Origin: Monomorium pharaonis
Taxonomy: Eukaryota > Arthropoda > Insecta > Hymenoptera > Formicidae
Reading direction: 5' to 3'
NCBI RefSeq assembly: GCF_013373865.1
Contig: NC_050471.1
Location: 24,787,407-24,851,406, forward strand
DNA length: 64,000 nucleotides
The notes beneath the pieces are model-generated. The model made no database searches and was not told the origin of the DNA. It saw only the letters and a list, made by a program, of their open reading frames with translations. The translations under genes were made by a program, and so were the position numbers. This document shows positions 23,342 to 35,621 of the stretch, piece by piece; positions within the stretch are counted from its first letter, which is position 1, and every line of letters begins with the position of its first letter.

Positions 23342-26300
23342 GTAAGTACATACGATCAAAAATTCAACGTAAATCTGAAAATTGCTATCAATTTTCCGTA
23401 ACCGTCGACAACTGTGCGTTAACTTTTGCATATCGATATACAAAATAGCATTTTCACGCCTGTTCTCTTTCTGTTTATATTGATGAAAACCATTTTGAGG
23501 TTATGACAACCAAAAGTTTAATGATCTCTAAACTTATTTCTTTTCTCCTTTTTACCTCTTCAAAGATGAACGTATATTCTTTTATCTCTGATTTAAAGAT
23601 AATACAAATACAAATAAAAACAATTGTAAATAGTTGCATTCAGTGGATTCAACAGTTTAGCAATATTAATAGATTTTCTGCTAAATACCACTTGTAATTT
23701 TTTAGTTCTAAAAATAAAAATTAATCATGTTTGATTGTTACTATTTGATTGCTATTGAGTCCACTGCTGTATGCAACTATTGAATCAAGCATGCAGCATC
23801 GACAAAGTATCTTTAAAAGACTGATGATCTTTATGTGATTGTCAAAATTTGAACAGTTAACTGATAAAGTATTTTTTTATAAATAGATTTAAATCTGCTT
23901 ACTTGCTTGTATTTTCGAATCTCTTATTACTTCAAAAAGTAAAAATATTACTTTCAAGTAGATTCAAGTGTTGATGAAATAAGTTTGAACTCTCTGAGTT
24001 TTTGAAAAATAAAAGTGTTATATTTTTAAGTAAATTCTAATCTGAATAATATATATAAATTTTTTATAAGTACTTTACTAGAAATTTTATTTTTACAGTT
24101 TTATTCTTAGAGTTCGAATACTATTTCAAAGATTCAATTCTTTACAATATTAATTATAAATACATTTAAAATCCTTATACCTACTTATTTCTAAAATTCA
24201 AAGTAAGTAGATAATACTACTGTCTACTTATTTTTGTAGTCAGTTACTTTGTAAATATTATAATGTATGAAATAATATTTCTTATGAATGTATTACTTGA
24301 ATACTAGAAAATAAAATTTGATTATTGAATTTGAATAGAATTTTTAAGTGCATATTGAATTTAATTCCATTACTAGATGACATTAATTCTAGTATTTTTT
24401 TATCTATTTGTCATGGATACATATATCCCTAATATAATATAATTTGAATGTATATTTATGTAGTATTATTGAATGTATATTATTCAAAACTCTCTATATA
24501 TCACATTGTATTGAATCTTTGTAGAATAATAGATACGAAAATATGCACTTTTGCAGTAGTGCATGTATATAATTATTGTATTGTAAATATTGTGGCATCC
24601 AGCAAATTTCGTCAGTATTATATAATATTGTTTACTTCTTGCATTACATTTATAAATATGGCACTATCGCATTCAGACAAAATAATAAAGAACATGGATT
24701 AAATACAATATTAATTTTAACAAATAGTACTAATGAATGAACAACAGTTTTTTGCTGATCTCTATATATCTCTACAAATCGACAGCTCATTATCTCATAG
24801 ATATATTAAACAGATCTTTGCTTATCACTATTGACCTATTTGAAGTATTGATTTTCTATATATTTAATTTAATTAGAATACACAGTCACACATTTCTTAT
24901 TCAAATTTACATAGCTTAGATAATGGAAATGTTATTTGTGCTTTTGAAATATAATAAAAATGGATGAAATACTAATGAATTCAGTACTGCATTGTTCACA
25001 CATTTTTATTATTGGTTGAAGTAGACGATAATGCTTATAGTTTTCAGTTATCACTCAGTTCCATTTAATTATCATGTAAAGGATGCACTTTGCACAACTC
25101 TTATAAACTTTAATTGTTGATGAAATAGTTGAACCGTAATATGTCATAATTCTTAATTCATTGATCAAAAGTCTCTATGGGTACAAAATTAGAAAATAAT
25201 TAGATTTTTACTACAAAATAAAGTTTTGAGTTTTTTTTATTAAAAAAAAATAATTTCTAAACTGTTATATATGTATATAAGAATTTCAAGGAAAAAAAAT
25301 TGTACATAGAGAATGTTTTGTGACATTCATTTTGATGTTTCTCGGCAGAGAGCATGGTCAAGGGACAGTCGAAGAATTGCGAAACCGGGACTTCAGAAAG
25401 GAATTGGAGGAAAAAGAACGGACAGAGAAGGATAAAGGATCAGGTCGTCGCGCCATTGAACCTTCTAGGGAATCGACTGCATCTAGTACAAAGAGGCAGA
25501 AGTTAGATCAGGTTCCTGCAGCCAGTTTAGATGCGGATGATCCACTTGATGAAGATGAATCGGATTCTGACAGTGATGAAGATGACACTGCTGCGCTCTT
25601 GGCCGAACTTCAGAGAATTAAGAAGGAACGAGCAGCAGATCAAGCTAAGAAAGTAAGTTGGGCTATCAATTCAGAGATGTACGTCTACACAAGATTTAAC
25701 ATTGCAAATTCTTTGCGAAAAAAAAAAGAGATTTTGTTTATTCTAATTTAAGGATCTCTTACTTTCTTTGTTTAATACTTAAATTTTATTTAAAAATAAT
25801 GTAAAATAGCATCGTCATTTTAAGTCATATTTTAAAAACACATGGTTATTGTATCTTGAAAACAACTCGATCAACTTGCAATTTTACACATTTTCTATGT
25901 TACACTAACTAATTTTTAAACTTGCCGTTGGATTTTTTATGATACTTAATTTTTTGTTGTAGCTAAAAAACAAACAAAATTTGTAGTGAAAAATCACTAT
26001 GTCGATTATGACTTGCTGTTATTTTGTTCAAATATTTTGAACATTCAAAACATGTCACACTCCAGATCTATGTTTTAACTTTATGAAGCTTTGCCATTTG
26101 CCTTCCATTTTATTTTCTGATAAGTCACCTATGGGAACAATGTTATTGTATAAACACCGTTTTTAAAGTGATTTAGGAATATTTAAATAGCGACACTTTA
26201 TGTTTTAATAAATTTTTAAATAAAGAAAAATTGTAATTTTTACAATAACACGATTTCCATAATTTTCCATTTTTTTTACAAAAATTTCCAAAATCTCTAT

Positions 26301-26649
26301 TTTAATGTTGATTCGTCTGTACAGGCATAAAAAAACTTTCTAACTTTGTTTTTCACATGTATCCTTTGTGTAAAAAAGATAAAGTAAAATATCTTATATT
26401 TTGCAGGAAATGGAGAAACGTCAGGAAGAAGAAAGAATTCGTATGGAAAATATTCTTTCAGGAAATCCTCTGTTGAATTATTCTTCACAGGGCGGAAGAG
26501 TGGATATGAAGGTACGAAGACGATGGGACGACGACGTCGTTTTCAAAAATTGTGCGCGCTCCGAACCGAAGAAGAAACATGATGTTTTCATCAACGATTC
26601 CTTGCGAAGTGAATTCCATCGCAAATTTATGGAGAAATATGTTAAGTAA
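23211..26649 (+). CDS. Cwc15: Spliceosome-associated protein CWC15 homolog
   Basis: A component of the Prp19 (NTC)-related part of the active spliceosome; nuclear, needed for pre-mRNA splicing. Three exons, 23211-23341, 25349-25652 and 26407-26649, join in phases 2 and 0 to give 225 residues, close to human CWC15 (229). The N-terminus MTTAARPTFEPARGGQG is the family signature. Next come SRDLPSHTKLKYREHGQGT (about 32-50), a charged helix, an acidic Asp/Ser stretch (residues 105-123), and the C-terminal GNPLLNY motif with RRWDDDVVFKNCA, typical of the Cwf15/Cwc15 family. It is divergent from Ziz; the first intron (2 kb) is AT-rich. Confidence 0.97.
23342..25348. other. CWC15 intron 1
   Basis: 2.0 kb AT-rich intron. 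Short open frames (for example 24448-24702) are Ile/Tyr-rich and unsupported. No RNA gene or repeat recognised. Confidence 0.6.
25349..25652 (+). CDS. Cwc15: CWC15 exon 2
   Basis: Follows the acceptor CTCGGCAG and ends AAGAAA/GTAAGT in phase 0. Residues 44-145: basic/acidic charged helix, the KRQKLD basic patch and the acidic DEDESDSDSDEDD run. Confidence 0.95.
26407..26649 (+). CDS. Cwc15: CWC15 exon 3
   Basis: Follows TTTTGCAG and encodes residues 146-225 to TAA 26647-26649. It contains GNPLLNY and RRWDDDVVFKNCA, the strongest part of the family match, and ends FHRKFMEKYVK. Confidence 0.96.
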   Translation, partial: EMEKRQEEERIRMENILSGNPLLNYSSQGGRVDMKVRRRWDDDVVFKNCARSEPKKKHDVFINDSLRSEFHRKFMEKYVK

Positions 26650-26708
26650 TTTATTAATTATGAATATTAGTGTTGTAAATAATTTTTTAATACATATACA
26701 TATTATCG

Positions 26709-26714
26709 AATAAA
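26709..26714 (+). terminator. poly(A) signal of CWC15
   Basis: AATAAA 60 nt after the stop codon, the first such hexamer downstream. Confidence 0.6.
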
Positions 26715-27212
26715 AGTACATTTCCTCTTTTACGTCACATCATTTACGTAAATTGGTGATCCTAGGCTGACAAAATTGTTCGGAAAAATTACATGGATCT
26801 TTTGTTAAGTTTGATAAAATGGTATGGAATAAAAAAAACAAATTCTAATTATCACAATAATGGCAAAATTATTTAAATTGAGCTTTGAAATAATTCTTCA
26901 TTTACTCTATTCTCTCTCTCTGAATTTAGTTCCGTGTAACTTCTGCCTGTCCTCAAATTTGAAAATCTTGAGTGAGAAGAAATTCCATTTTTGAGATAAC
27001 CGTTCGCTTTAAATGACTACTGAACGTAAACAATCACTTTCGGCTAAAATTTGGTCTGGCAGAGGGGAGGTTAAAGAATGAGACTTTTCATATGTCCCAA
27101 CAAATGAATGAGCGTAATTTCATAAAAATTTATCAAATTTATCAAATAACCCACTGCATGTTCTTTGTTATTGAAAGCGAGATGACTGTAAAAGAAACAC
27201 TTTAATACATTA

Positions 27213-27352
27213 AGGGCCGATTGTTTCAACTTTTTAGTAAACTTACCTATCGAGTAAGCATGTGTCTATTGTCATTTTTTTCTAAATAAATAAAGACAAA
27301 TACATATTCATTTGATAGATAAGTTTACTAAGAAATTGAAAAAACCGGCTCT
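27213..27352. mobile_element. Palindromic MITE, family 1 copy 1
   Basis: Starts AGGGCCGATTGTTTCAAC and ends with an inverted relative ending AACCGGCTCT. Inner blocks AGTAAACTTACCTATC and GATAGATAAGTTTACT are also inverted copies. Homologous over its length to 38571-38709, 45506-45655 and 55365-55502. Confidence 0.85.
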
Positions 27353-27418
27353 AGGTATTAAATAATTATTCAGTTAAATAAGAATATTAAATTATGTATT
27401 TAGGAAGATCCAAATTTG

Positions 27419-27566
<148 letters not shown>

Positions 27567-28859
27567 AACTTGAACATAAAGTTGATATTGCCTATATCAG
27601 TCTATAACAGATCTTGGTGCCAAATAATTTTTGTGTGATTTTTCACTACATATCTTCAGTTTTTATGAATTGAGCACTGCGCATTTGTCGGTCTTGAAAC
27701 ATAGTTACTACATAAAATCAGAATGCATAATTTCACAAATTAAATTGATAAGCAATTTAATGATATTCATTCTTAAAACCATTTATAAGATTCCCTTATT
27801 CAAAAAACTGTAAATAATTTATTATATATATTGATATTGTGCTTTATGTACATTTATATATTTAATAATGTATAATATAAGATGTGTATATTGGTAATAA
27901 TCACATTATTTCTCAGTCAATAGGATTAGTAGAATTAGTTGAACTGAATAAAAATGTTTTACCATTTTATGATTTTTCTCAAGTATAATGAAATTAAAGA
28001 TCCGCCAATAGATCTTAATTAATACTTTATTAATTGTTGAAGAACTTTTACAAACAAGTTTCACTTTACCTGTCAACAAGTAATACAATCCACAAGTGAT
28101 GTAATTATTATTAGACATCCTGTATACTTAAATCTAAATAACATTAATTAAGCAGAAAAATACATGCATAATTGTATCTATGCATCAAATGCATTTATAT
28201 ACATATAAGCATTGTTGTTCTTAACATTGTAATCGAAAAAATCTATATTCTCCTATATATGCATTTATTAATATTTATTAATTATTAATTTATTTAAAAA
28301 AGAGTATTTCTTATAAATAATGTGTGCACGTTACAGCATCTCTTTCACGAAAGAATAAAAAAATATAATTAAAAAAGACGTAACACGAAACACTACTGCA
28401 TATCTTGATTTAATTATTTTCATTGACATTAACATTCAAATACTACATTAATAATTTATTCTCTTTTCTTTTTTATATTAATATAAATATCTAATTATCT
28501 AATTTACAATAAATATCTTATATATAAATATCTAACTAATAGAGAATGTGATATTATTCTTATTAAAGATTGTTATGAGAATAGAAAGAACGAAATAATC
28601 CTCACAAAATTATAACAATTAATGTGTATAATATAAATATTCTTATTTTCAACAAAATTTTAAGTTTTGTACGTTAACTTTTCTAGAGAATATCATGTAT
28701 CAGTTTTGCGAGAATAATTTCTAAAGAATAAACTCTAAAGGAGACTAGAAAGGACAAGAGGAAAAAAAGAATCTTTGCTTCCGCATATATCCTTGGTTCC
28801 GTAACTTTTTCGAGAGGCGCTCACGCGGCACGTACGGTCGGGTAATAAATTAAAAGACA

Positions 28860-29440
28860 GGGAATACATCTCTCCTCGATGGTTCATCTGCATACAAATG
28901 CAAGTTGCTCCCCCGTCTCTGCAGGTCCCGCGAAGTTTCATATATCCTCGACTGTGAATTCCTGCCAATCTACTCCCTCCTCTTTCTCTCTACCTGTACC
29001 GAGTCGACGTCCACACCCGTCTTACCGTTCCCGTGACTCGTGTCTGCGATCCGCGTGCCTTCCAGCCGCCGTGCTTGTTGTGCGGGTATGTTTTTCGGTA
29101 GCGGACGACGCGATCCGGTCTCGAGCGCAGCGCGCAACGAATCGCGCGCTGGGTCAAGTATAACCGGTCCCGGGGCCCTGCGGGGCCCCGCGGGGCTCGC
29201 GCGCCCGGGCAGCAGGCAGTCTACCGGTGCAGCTGGTTATCACGCGCGCCGGTAGACTTCTTGGCACCAACTTGACAGACATGGCCCCAACCAACTTGAC
29301 GCGCCCAGCCATCCTACAAAGAGACGCAGCCCGAAGAGCGTATCCGAAATTAACGCGGATCGACGCGGGCAGTCCTCGCTCGGCAGAATACCTAATCGTC
29401 CATAAAAATCGGAAGCACACCCCATTTGGGATGACTTATA
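28860..29440. promoter_or_regulatory. GC/CpG-rich island upstream of gbb
   Basis: A 0.6-kb island with high GC (for example GGCCCCGCGGGGCTCGCGCG near 29180) in AT-rich DNA. Open frames on both strands have no domain character and are a by-product of few AT stops. It could be a promoter or an upstream non-coding exon of gbb, or a separate non-coding transcript. The assignment is by composition only. Confidence 0.35.
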
Positions 29441-29498
29441 ATGCGCGTGCTAGAATTCTATTTATCGTTTCATGTGTAAGAAAAACACATGGTGAAAT

Positions 29499-29537
<39 letters not shown>

Positions 29538-31128
29538 ACTAAAATATAGATATTTAAATATTACGAAATATATTTTGTACAAAACGATTAGAAAGAAAAA
29601 ACTTCTATTTACATAATATCTGAGTTGCATGACCTGCTTCAAATAATTTTCCAAAAACCTTTGTTCGTACAATGGTAAGATACAGTACGAGTACGAGATA
29701 AAAAGTTTGGGCGAAAAAAAGAATTCTCGAGTGTTGATCGAGAGATAACAGTTTGTTAAATAATTTGAAGGTCTTTTTCTTATTCAGAACTTATTCAGAA
29801 CTTTTTCTATACTTCCTGAGACCTCTGTCTCTAGATAAATCTGATTATTATCCTCAGTCAAAGAGATAAGCATGGTACAAAAAAAAAGTATGCGATAAAT
29901 GGATTTCTTTACACTTCCTGTAGCTGATGGTCTAATAAAGCAACAATTTCCTTTAAGATATTATCTGTTAGCACCATTCCGACATTGTGCACCTTTCTTA
30001 TCTAGATCTTTCCGAACGCTTACATAGAATGCAAGAAATGCACGTTTGGGTTTGATAAAAATATCACTTTTCGAAGAGACTGGAGATCGATTGCGTAACT
30101 TTCCTGTAGGTGCGGAAAGGTGAAGTGTGAACATTTTTCCATATATATCCTGCCTGAAATAGTATGCGTGATAATTTCTTGTCGTTCAATACGTAAGATT
30201 TAAAATTTAAACTCAAAATTGAAAGATGAACACTAAAGGACTAAAGAAGAAGAGAAAACATTTGTCTAATAATTACATAATAGAATATGATATGAAACAA
30301 ATTTAATATTAAGCAAAAAAAAAGTGAGATTTTATATATCTTATCAGAATATTATAACATCTCAAAAATAAAAATTTGAAAAAAGAGAGAAAGAGAGAGA
30401 GATTTTAATAAGATACATTAGTGTCCGTACTTAAGAAAACGTAGAAATATCATAAGTTTAAATAAAATATATTCTTATTTTACTTCTGATATCTGTAAAC
30501 ATTGCTATACGTATAACAGAATTTTTAATGTATATTATATGACAATTTTTCAAAGTTATTTTTCACGTTTTTATTGAAAAGAACCGTTTTTCGAAACATC
30601 ACAAAACTTAATTTATTATTAGAGGAAAATTGCCGGAAAATATCAGTACACCACTTTTTTACTATTATTTTTAAACAAAAGCTAAAAACAAAACTTCAAG
30701 AACAAATTAAAAAGTATCTTCTATTGGAGGGTACAGTAGTTTTTATAATATTGTTTCTATTTTTAGTAATTAATACACAGCGTAAAGAACGTTTGAAAAA
30801 TTAGGTCCCAAACTGGTAATAGACAGAATTCACAGCTCTGTGAATTCAGCTACGGCCACATTTTCCGTCGTATATCATTGAAATACGATTATACAGTGCG
30901 ACATTAAAGATTAACCTTGGGTAAGGTTTACCTTAGGTAAAGTTTAGACCTATGATTTATTCTCACTGAGAATTGTATCAGCAGTTTATGCTTTTATCAA
31001 TATTCATACAGTACAATGTATAGTTTCCGAAAAAGAGGATGTTACTTTAAAAAGTCTATGCCAGTATACAATTTCCTCTATTTCGATTTAATATGATAAT
31101 TGCACACGTAAGAAATAACAAACATAAA

Positions 31129-31250
31129 GGATGCTTTCCATTTAGTAACACAAGTCGACACAAGCATCGTTCTATCTCTTTTTATGTTCAATGAGTAATA
31201 AAGATAGAACGATACTTGTGTCGACTTGTGTCACTAAATGGAAAGCACCC
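31129..31250. mobile_element. 122-bp foldback MITE
   Basis: Arms 31129-31183 and 31197-31250 are inverted copies with about 90% identity. Shared words are GCTTTCCATTTAGT, ACACAAGTCGACACAAG and ATCGTTCTATCT. The loop is only about 13 nt. A degraded relative may lie at 59587-59630 (ACACAAATCGACACAGG). Confidence 0.8.
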
Positions 31251-32642
31251 AATATTTTCAAAGAGACGTTTCGTAAAAACCATATGAAATAAAAAAATCA
31301 TTATTTTTATATGTAAAGTGTTTGATAACTTTGTTCAGAACTGCTCAAACCACAAGTTTCATATTATTTCTGACATTTTTTGTAGGCACACACACGAAGG
31401 TTTCAAGCAGTCAAATAGTAAAGTTTAAAGATATATTTAAAATTGATTTTATGTTGCATTATGAATACCATTTTCAAGCGTTAAAAAGATGTTAAATTTA
31501 TAATAGGATTAAGGGCGTTTCAGAAACGAATAAGTTTGTGTTTTTTTTTTTGCTATAATAGTAAAAAGTAAATTTCGGCCAAATTTATCGAATTGCGCTA
31601 TGAACTGTTTCCTTCTTCACCCTCTATTCTCCAGAATTTGGTCTTCTATGACTTTTCTTTTTTCAAACATGAAGAAATGGCACGCTAAAAAAAGATTTAC
31701 ATCAAATAAGAATCATCACTGAAACAAATGCTTATTTTGTAGAATTGGAGAAATCGTACTTTTTTTGAAGGCTTAAAGAAGTTGGACTGTCATTTGGGAA
31801 AATGTATAATAAGCTAAAAGGAGATTATTAAAAAATAAGATTATTTCAAAATCAAATACTCTTTGTATACTGGCAATTATATATGTATATATTTTAATTA
31901 CTGAACATTTTTTAAAATTGATCGCCTTTATGCGTTTTATCAATATAAAATCGCAAATAGAAATTTTGTCCTAAGATCCGACGTTGATTCTGAACCGCTT
32001 AAAATGGGCTTTAAGATTTCAAAGTTTTCGATTTCGAACGGAAACCGTCGAGGATGGTACGAGTGTGTCGGATTCATTTCGAGGGGATAACTCGATTCGA
32101 TTTGAATAAACGTCGAGAAAGCTGGCAAAAGTTAACGGGAGTTCGATATTTTTATTCACGCCGCTCATATCGCCTTCATTTGATATTTGCGGCTTGAATT
32201 CACTTTCACCGGCCACTAATCTCAGCTTCGCCGTTCCTTTTACACTTTACGAGATAGGTCGACTACATGCGAATACATATCGTACACTATTCACTAATCA
32301 CATTTATATAAATAATGTATTGATACTTTGATCTGAAATATATATTGCTAATTGGTATAGTTTTAGGTATTCATATAGTCCCCCGGATTTTTCATTTAAG
32401 ATCAACTAATGATCTCGAGACTTTATATAATCATTTCACTGACTGGATTAAATCTTACGACGATCTTGAATTGTCTTAAGTACGACTTTAAAATGTATAA
32501 TCATTTTTCAATACATACCTTTTAAAGACATTTTAAATTATTCTGATTTAATGTGATGGAATTGCAAGAGATATAACATTTTCGGAGAGATAAATGTCTC
32601 ATAGATAAAAGTCGTGATGAAATCATCATTTTTCCAGTTAAT

Positions 32643-32767
32643 ACATCAGTTACATTAGATTTGTGTTAAAATTTCACATTCAGGAATATACAAATGTAAC
32701 ACGTATTGTTATATTACATTTACATTGTTAAGTGTAAAATTTTAATATAGATGTAATGTACTGATGC
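32643..32767. mobile_element. 125-bp foldback MITE
   Basis: Left arm starts ACATCAGTTACATTAGAT and the right arm ends ATGTAATGTACTGATG. Inner blocks TTAAAATTTCACATT and AGTGTAAAATTTTAA are inverted copies. No coding capacity. Confidence 0.75.
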
Positions 32768-33155
32768 TCAGTGTCGACTGTATTATTAATGTTTTTATAT
32801 ATTTAATTTTTTAAGTGTTGAATATATGTTAAGCTCGATTGCCTTTATGTATCTTTTATTGATAATAAAAACATGATTTGCGAGCTGAAGATATTAGTTA
32901 CCCACGTAGAAAAATCTTTTATAACCTCGCAAGCCGCCATCGCGTCCTCTAGTCCTGGTCCACGATACCACTCGTTAAGGAGTCGAGTTATCGGCGACCA
33001 GTCCTGGTTGCCAATACTAACCGCCTACTTGTTCGTCAGGGGCGGTCCTACCTCTATGATCCAGGAACGTATGAATAATGAGTCAAAAACACTGTTGCGC
33101 TTCGAAAATCAAAATTAAGCTGTATATTTTATATGATTGTAATATTACATGATAC

Positions 33156-33210
<55 letters not shown>

Positions 33211-33599
33211 AAAATTGTATTTAATAATTAACTTTAGTTTGTATTTAACAGATTATTTACAGGTTCAATAAATGTTATAAAATTGTAACATTATTAATTA
33301 TTTAATTTAATATTGATATAAATATTAGAACAAATTGTACTAGAAAACAAATTTAATTCTCAAATAACCAAAAATTACTCTGAAAGAGAGAAAAAAAGGG
33401 AAAGATTGTAAAAATCTAATTGGTACTTACAACATATACAATTCTTGTTTTTTATATCACAAAAATATGATTTCCTAGTCAGCACGCAAAAGATTTTAAG
33501 AGACAAATCTTTAAAATTGTAAAGATTATTAAATAACTTTGACTCTTGCAAGTTTATCTTCATAGAATCACATCAATATCAATAAGGAAATAATAGGAT

Positions 33600-35182
33600 T
33601 GTGCGTATTTATACGAAGAGGAAGAGATCGATGCCGAAAGAGAAAGAGAAAAGAGTAGACGTTGGAGATCGAGCTGCGGAGAATGGAGTGCTGGATACGG
33701 GCCTGGGAGGCGGTGAGATCGCTAGAGAGACGACTCGGGACGACGACTGGTATGAGCCAGACAAACAGACTGGCACTGGCACCGCGAGAGTCGCCAGGAG
33801 TCACCCGCGGTGACCCACGGTCACTTACGACGACAGACGTTCGCGCTGATTTTCCGACTGTGCAACAGCAACGTTGACAGACGCTCTATCGTGGCTAGCA
33901 AGATCATTCGGATTCGAATCCTGGAGTCTACGATCCTGACGAGCACAATTGTTCCTCGTCGCGTCAACGATTGATAATCAACCCTGACGATTATCAGTTC
34001 TGCGAGCATCGTGCTCCGGCAATAGAGACCATCTCGGAGTGTCTTGTGTAGTGGCAAAGTTTTCGAAAAAGTGTCCAGCCAAAACAGCTATATTTTATTT
34101 TTTATTTTTTATTAGTATTAGAATAACAGTTGGATTTTTGATAGAGACTTGGACAGTTATAGCGTTGACACTGTGCTTTTGGTCGCGAATGAAGAGAAAT
34201 GAAGAACCGTCGCGTTAACGTTAAAGAAATGATGATTACAGCTGTACGTAAAAACTAAATTCAGCGAGATTAATTTCTAATGTAAACTTGATCTATTTTT
34301 GAAAAAAAAGGGGTGACGCGAAGAGTGTGCTTGACGTGCGGCGCACTGTCAGGGAGACCGCGATGCACGGCAAATTTCCCATTTCCCTCGTCAAAGTCTT
34401 TGAATTCCGGGATAATCGTAGCGACATAGAGTCTTCGGCACGCGCCGAGAGGAACGACCTTCGCCACCGAGATTTTCATGGTACCAGCAGACGAAACAGC
34501 GGAGCGATTCACAGCACGAGGTCACCAAGCCGCTAAGGACACTCGAGGACGAGGAGCGCCGTTTCGTAGTTGTGTGTATATGTGCGCGCGCGCGCGCACA
34601 CAATGTCCATTCCTGACAACAAAAGTGCAACGCGCGCAATCATCGTGCTGGGAGCGTCGTTGATCCAGATCACCGTTCACCAGGATCCGCATCGATCAAA
34701 ATCACCGTTATTCAAGAATCTCGACCGTCGGCTACTCGCGTCGAGTCCCTAGATTTTCAATCACTTAGATCGTGAGACTTCTGAAGACGTCCGATTATTC
34801 AAATACTTTTGATTCACTTGATCCTTGACTTGATGATACTTAAGTAGTTCCAAAACTTTCGTGTTGTCGCTTAAATAACGAAGATAATACGAGCATCCGT
34901 GACTTTGAAGATAGAATCGAACGCGAATGAGGAGAAAGGTGAAGAACCTCCCTTCTTCAGCAGATAAATGAGTAGAGAAAAGTGAGGGAAGAAAAGAAGA
35001 AAGAATTTGCGAGACGGGAAAGAGAAGAGAAGTCGGGGAACTCTGTTCAGTAATTACCGCACTGTTCAGTAATTACCGCACGAGCCGAAGTATCTTGCAG
35101 AGTGAAAGAGGAGTGAGAGAGAGAGAGAGGAAGAAGAGTCGACAGGAAGGAGAGATCGAAAAGGGAGGCAGGAAGGAAAAGG
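33600..35182 (+). promoter_or_regulatory. GC-rich region and probable 5' UTR/promoter of gbb
   Basis: Higher GC than its surroundings from 33600 to the gbb start. Contains a perfect tandem duplication of 19 bp (CTGTTCAGTAATTACCGCA at 35043-35061 and 35062-35080), long purine-rich runs (34920-35040) and a (GA)n tract at 35114-35130 that resembles GAGA-factor sites. Where transcription starts cannot be read from the sequence. Confidence 0.45.
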
Positions 35183-35621
35183 ATGTTGCGATTAAAAGAT
35201 ACTGGTCCTCTCTTCGACATCATGACGGTCCAACCCTTCTTCAGCCTACTGATCTTCACAGCAATCCTCGGCGATCTGACCATCGGTAGCGCCGAGAGGA
35301 TAAGCGGTTTGTACGTGGACAACGGCTTCGATCAGACGGTGGTCCATCGTGTGGTCAGCCAGCGTGAGAAACGCGAGGTGGAACACGAGATCTTGAATCT
35401 GCTGGGACTCCCGGATCGTCCGCGGAACACTATCGGCACACCCCCTCAAGTGAAGAGATCAGCGCCCAAGTTCCTGCTGGACATCTATCAGAACGCCCTC
35501 GGCGAGGATGAGGACGAGAAGCCCGTGGTGCATCGTCACAAAGCCGGGGAGTTCGACCTCAGTGGTCAGGATCTAAAGGCGATCGATCAAAGTGATGTCA
35601 TCATGACTTTTGCGGCTCACA
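35183..35621 (+). CDS. gbb: gbb exon 1: signal peptide and N-terminal prodomain
   Basis: Residues 1-146, ends CAC A/GTGAGT in phase 1. After the signal peptide comes REVEHEILNLLGLPDRP, the BMP prodomain start motif, preceded by a dibasic EKR (62-64). A second dibasic (VKR, 90-92) stands before SAPKFLLDIYQNAL. The exon ends in SDVIMTFAAH, the usual 'D-V-I-M-F' strand. Confidence 0.95.

Larger units (their letters stand above)
29441..33600. other. Intergenic DNA upstream of gbb
   Basis: AT-rich, with (AT)n at 29502-29533 and (TA)n at 33159-33210, two foldback elements (31129-31250 and 32643-32767) and a small GC-rich patch at 32920-33080 of unknown role. No gene is supported. Confidence 0.55.

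Noticed and set aside
28735..29616. Frames of 60-129 codons in the 29-kb GC island
   Set aside because: No domain, no consistent frame, several conflicting frames on both strands. Treated as non-coding.
32873..33118. 81-codon frame starting MICELKIL
   Set aside because: The GC-rich middle part is curious, but there is no family match, no intron support and no second exon. Kept only as part of the intergenic description.
33890..33930. tRNA-like B box (GGATTCGAATCC) near 33.9 kb
   Set aside because: The flanks do not form a T stem and there is no A box at the right distance; the motif is just a 12-bp palindrome.
35095..35289. Upstream open frame overlapping the gbb start
   Set aside because: It begins at TTG, not ATG, and lies in purine-rich leader sequence.
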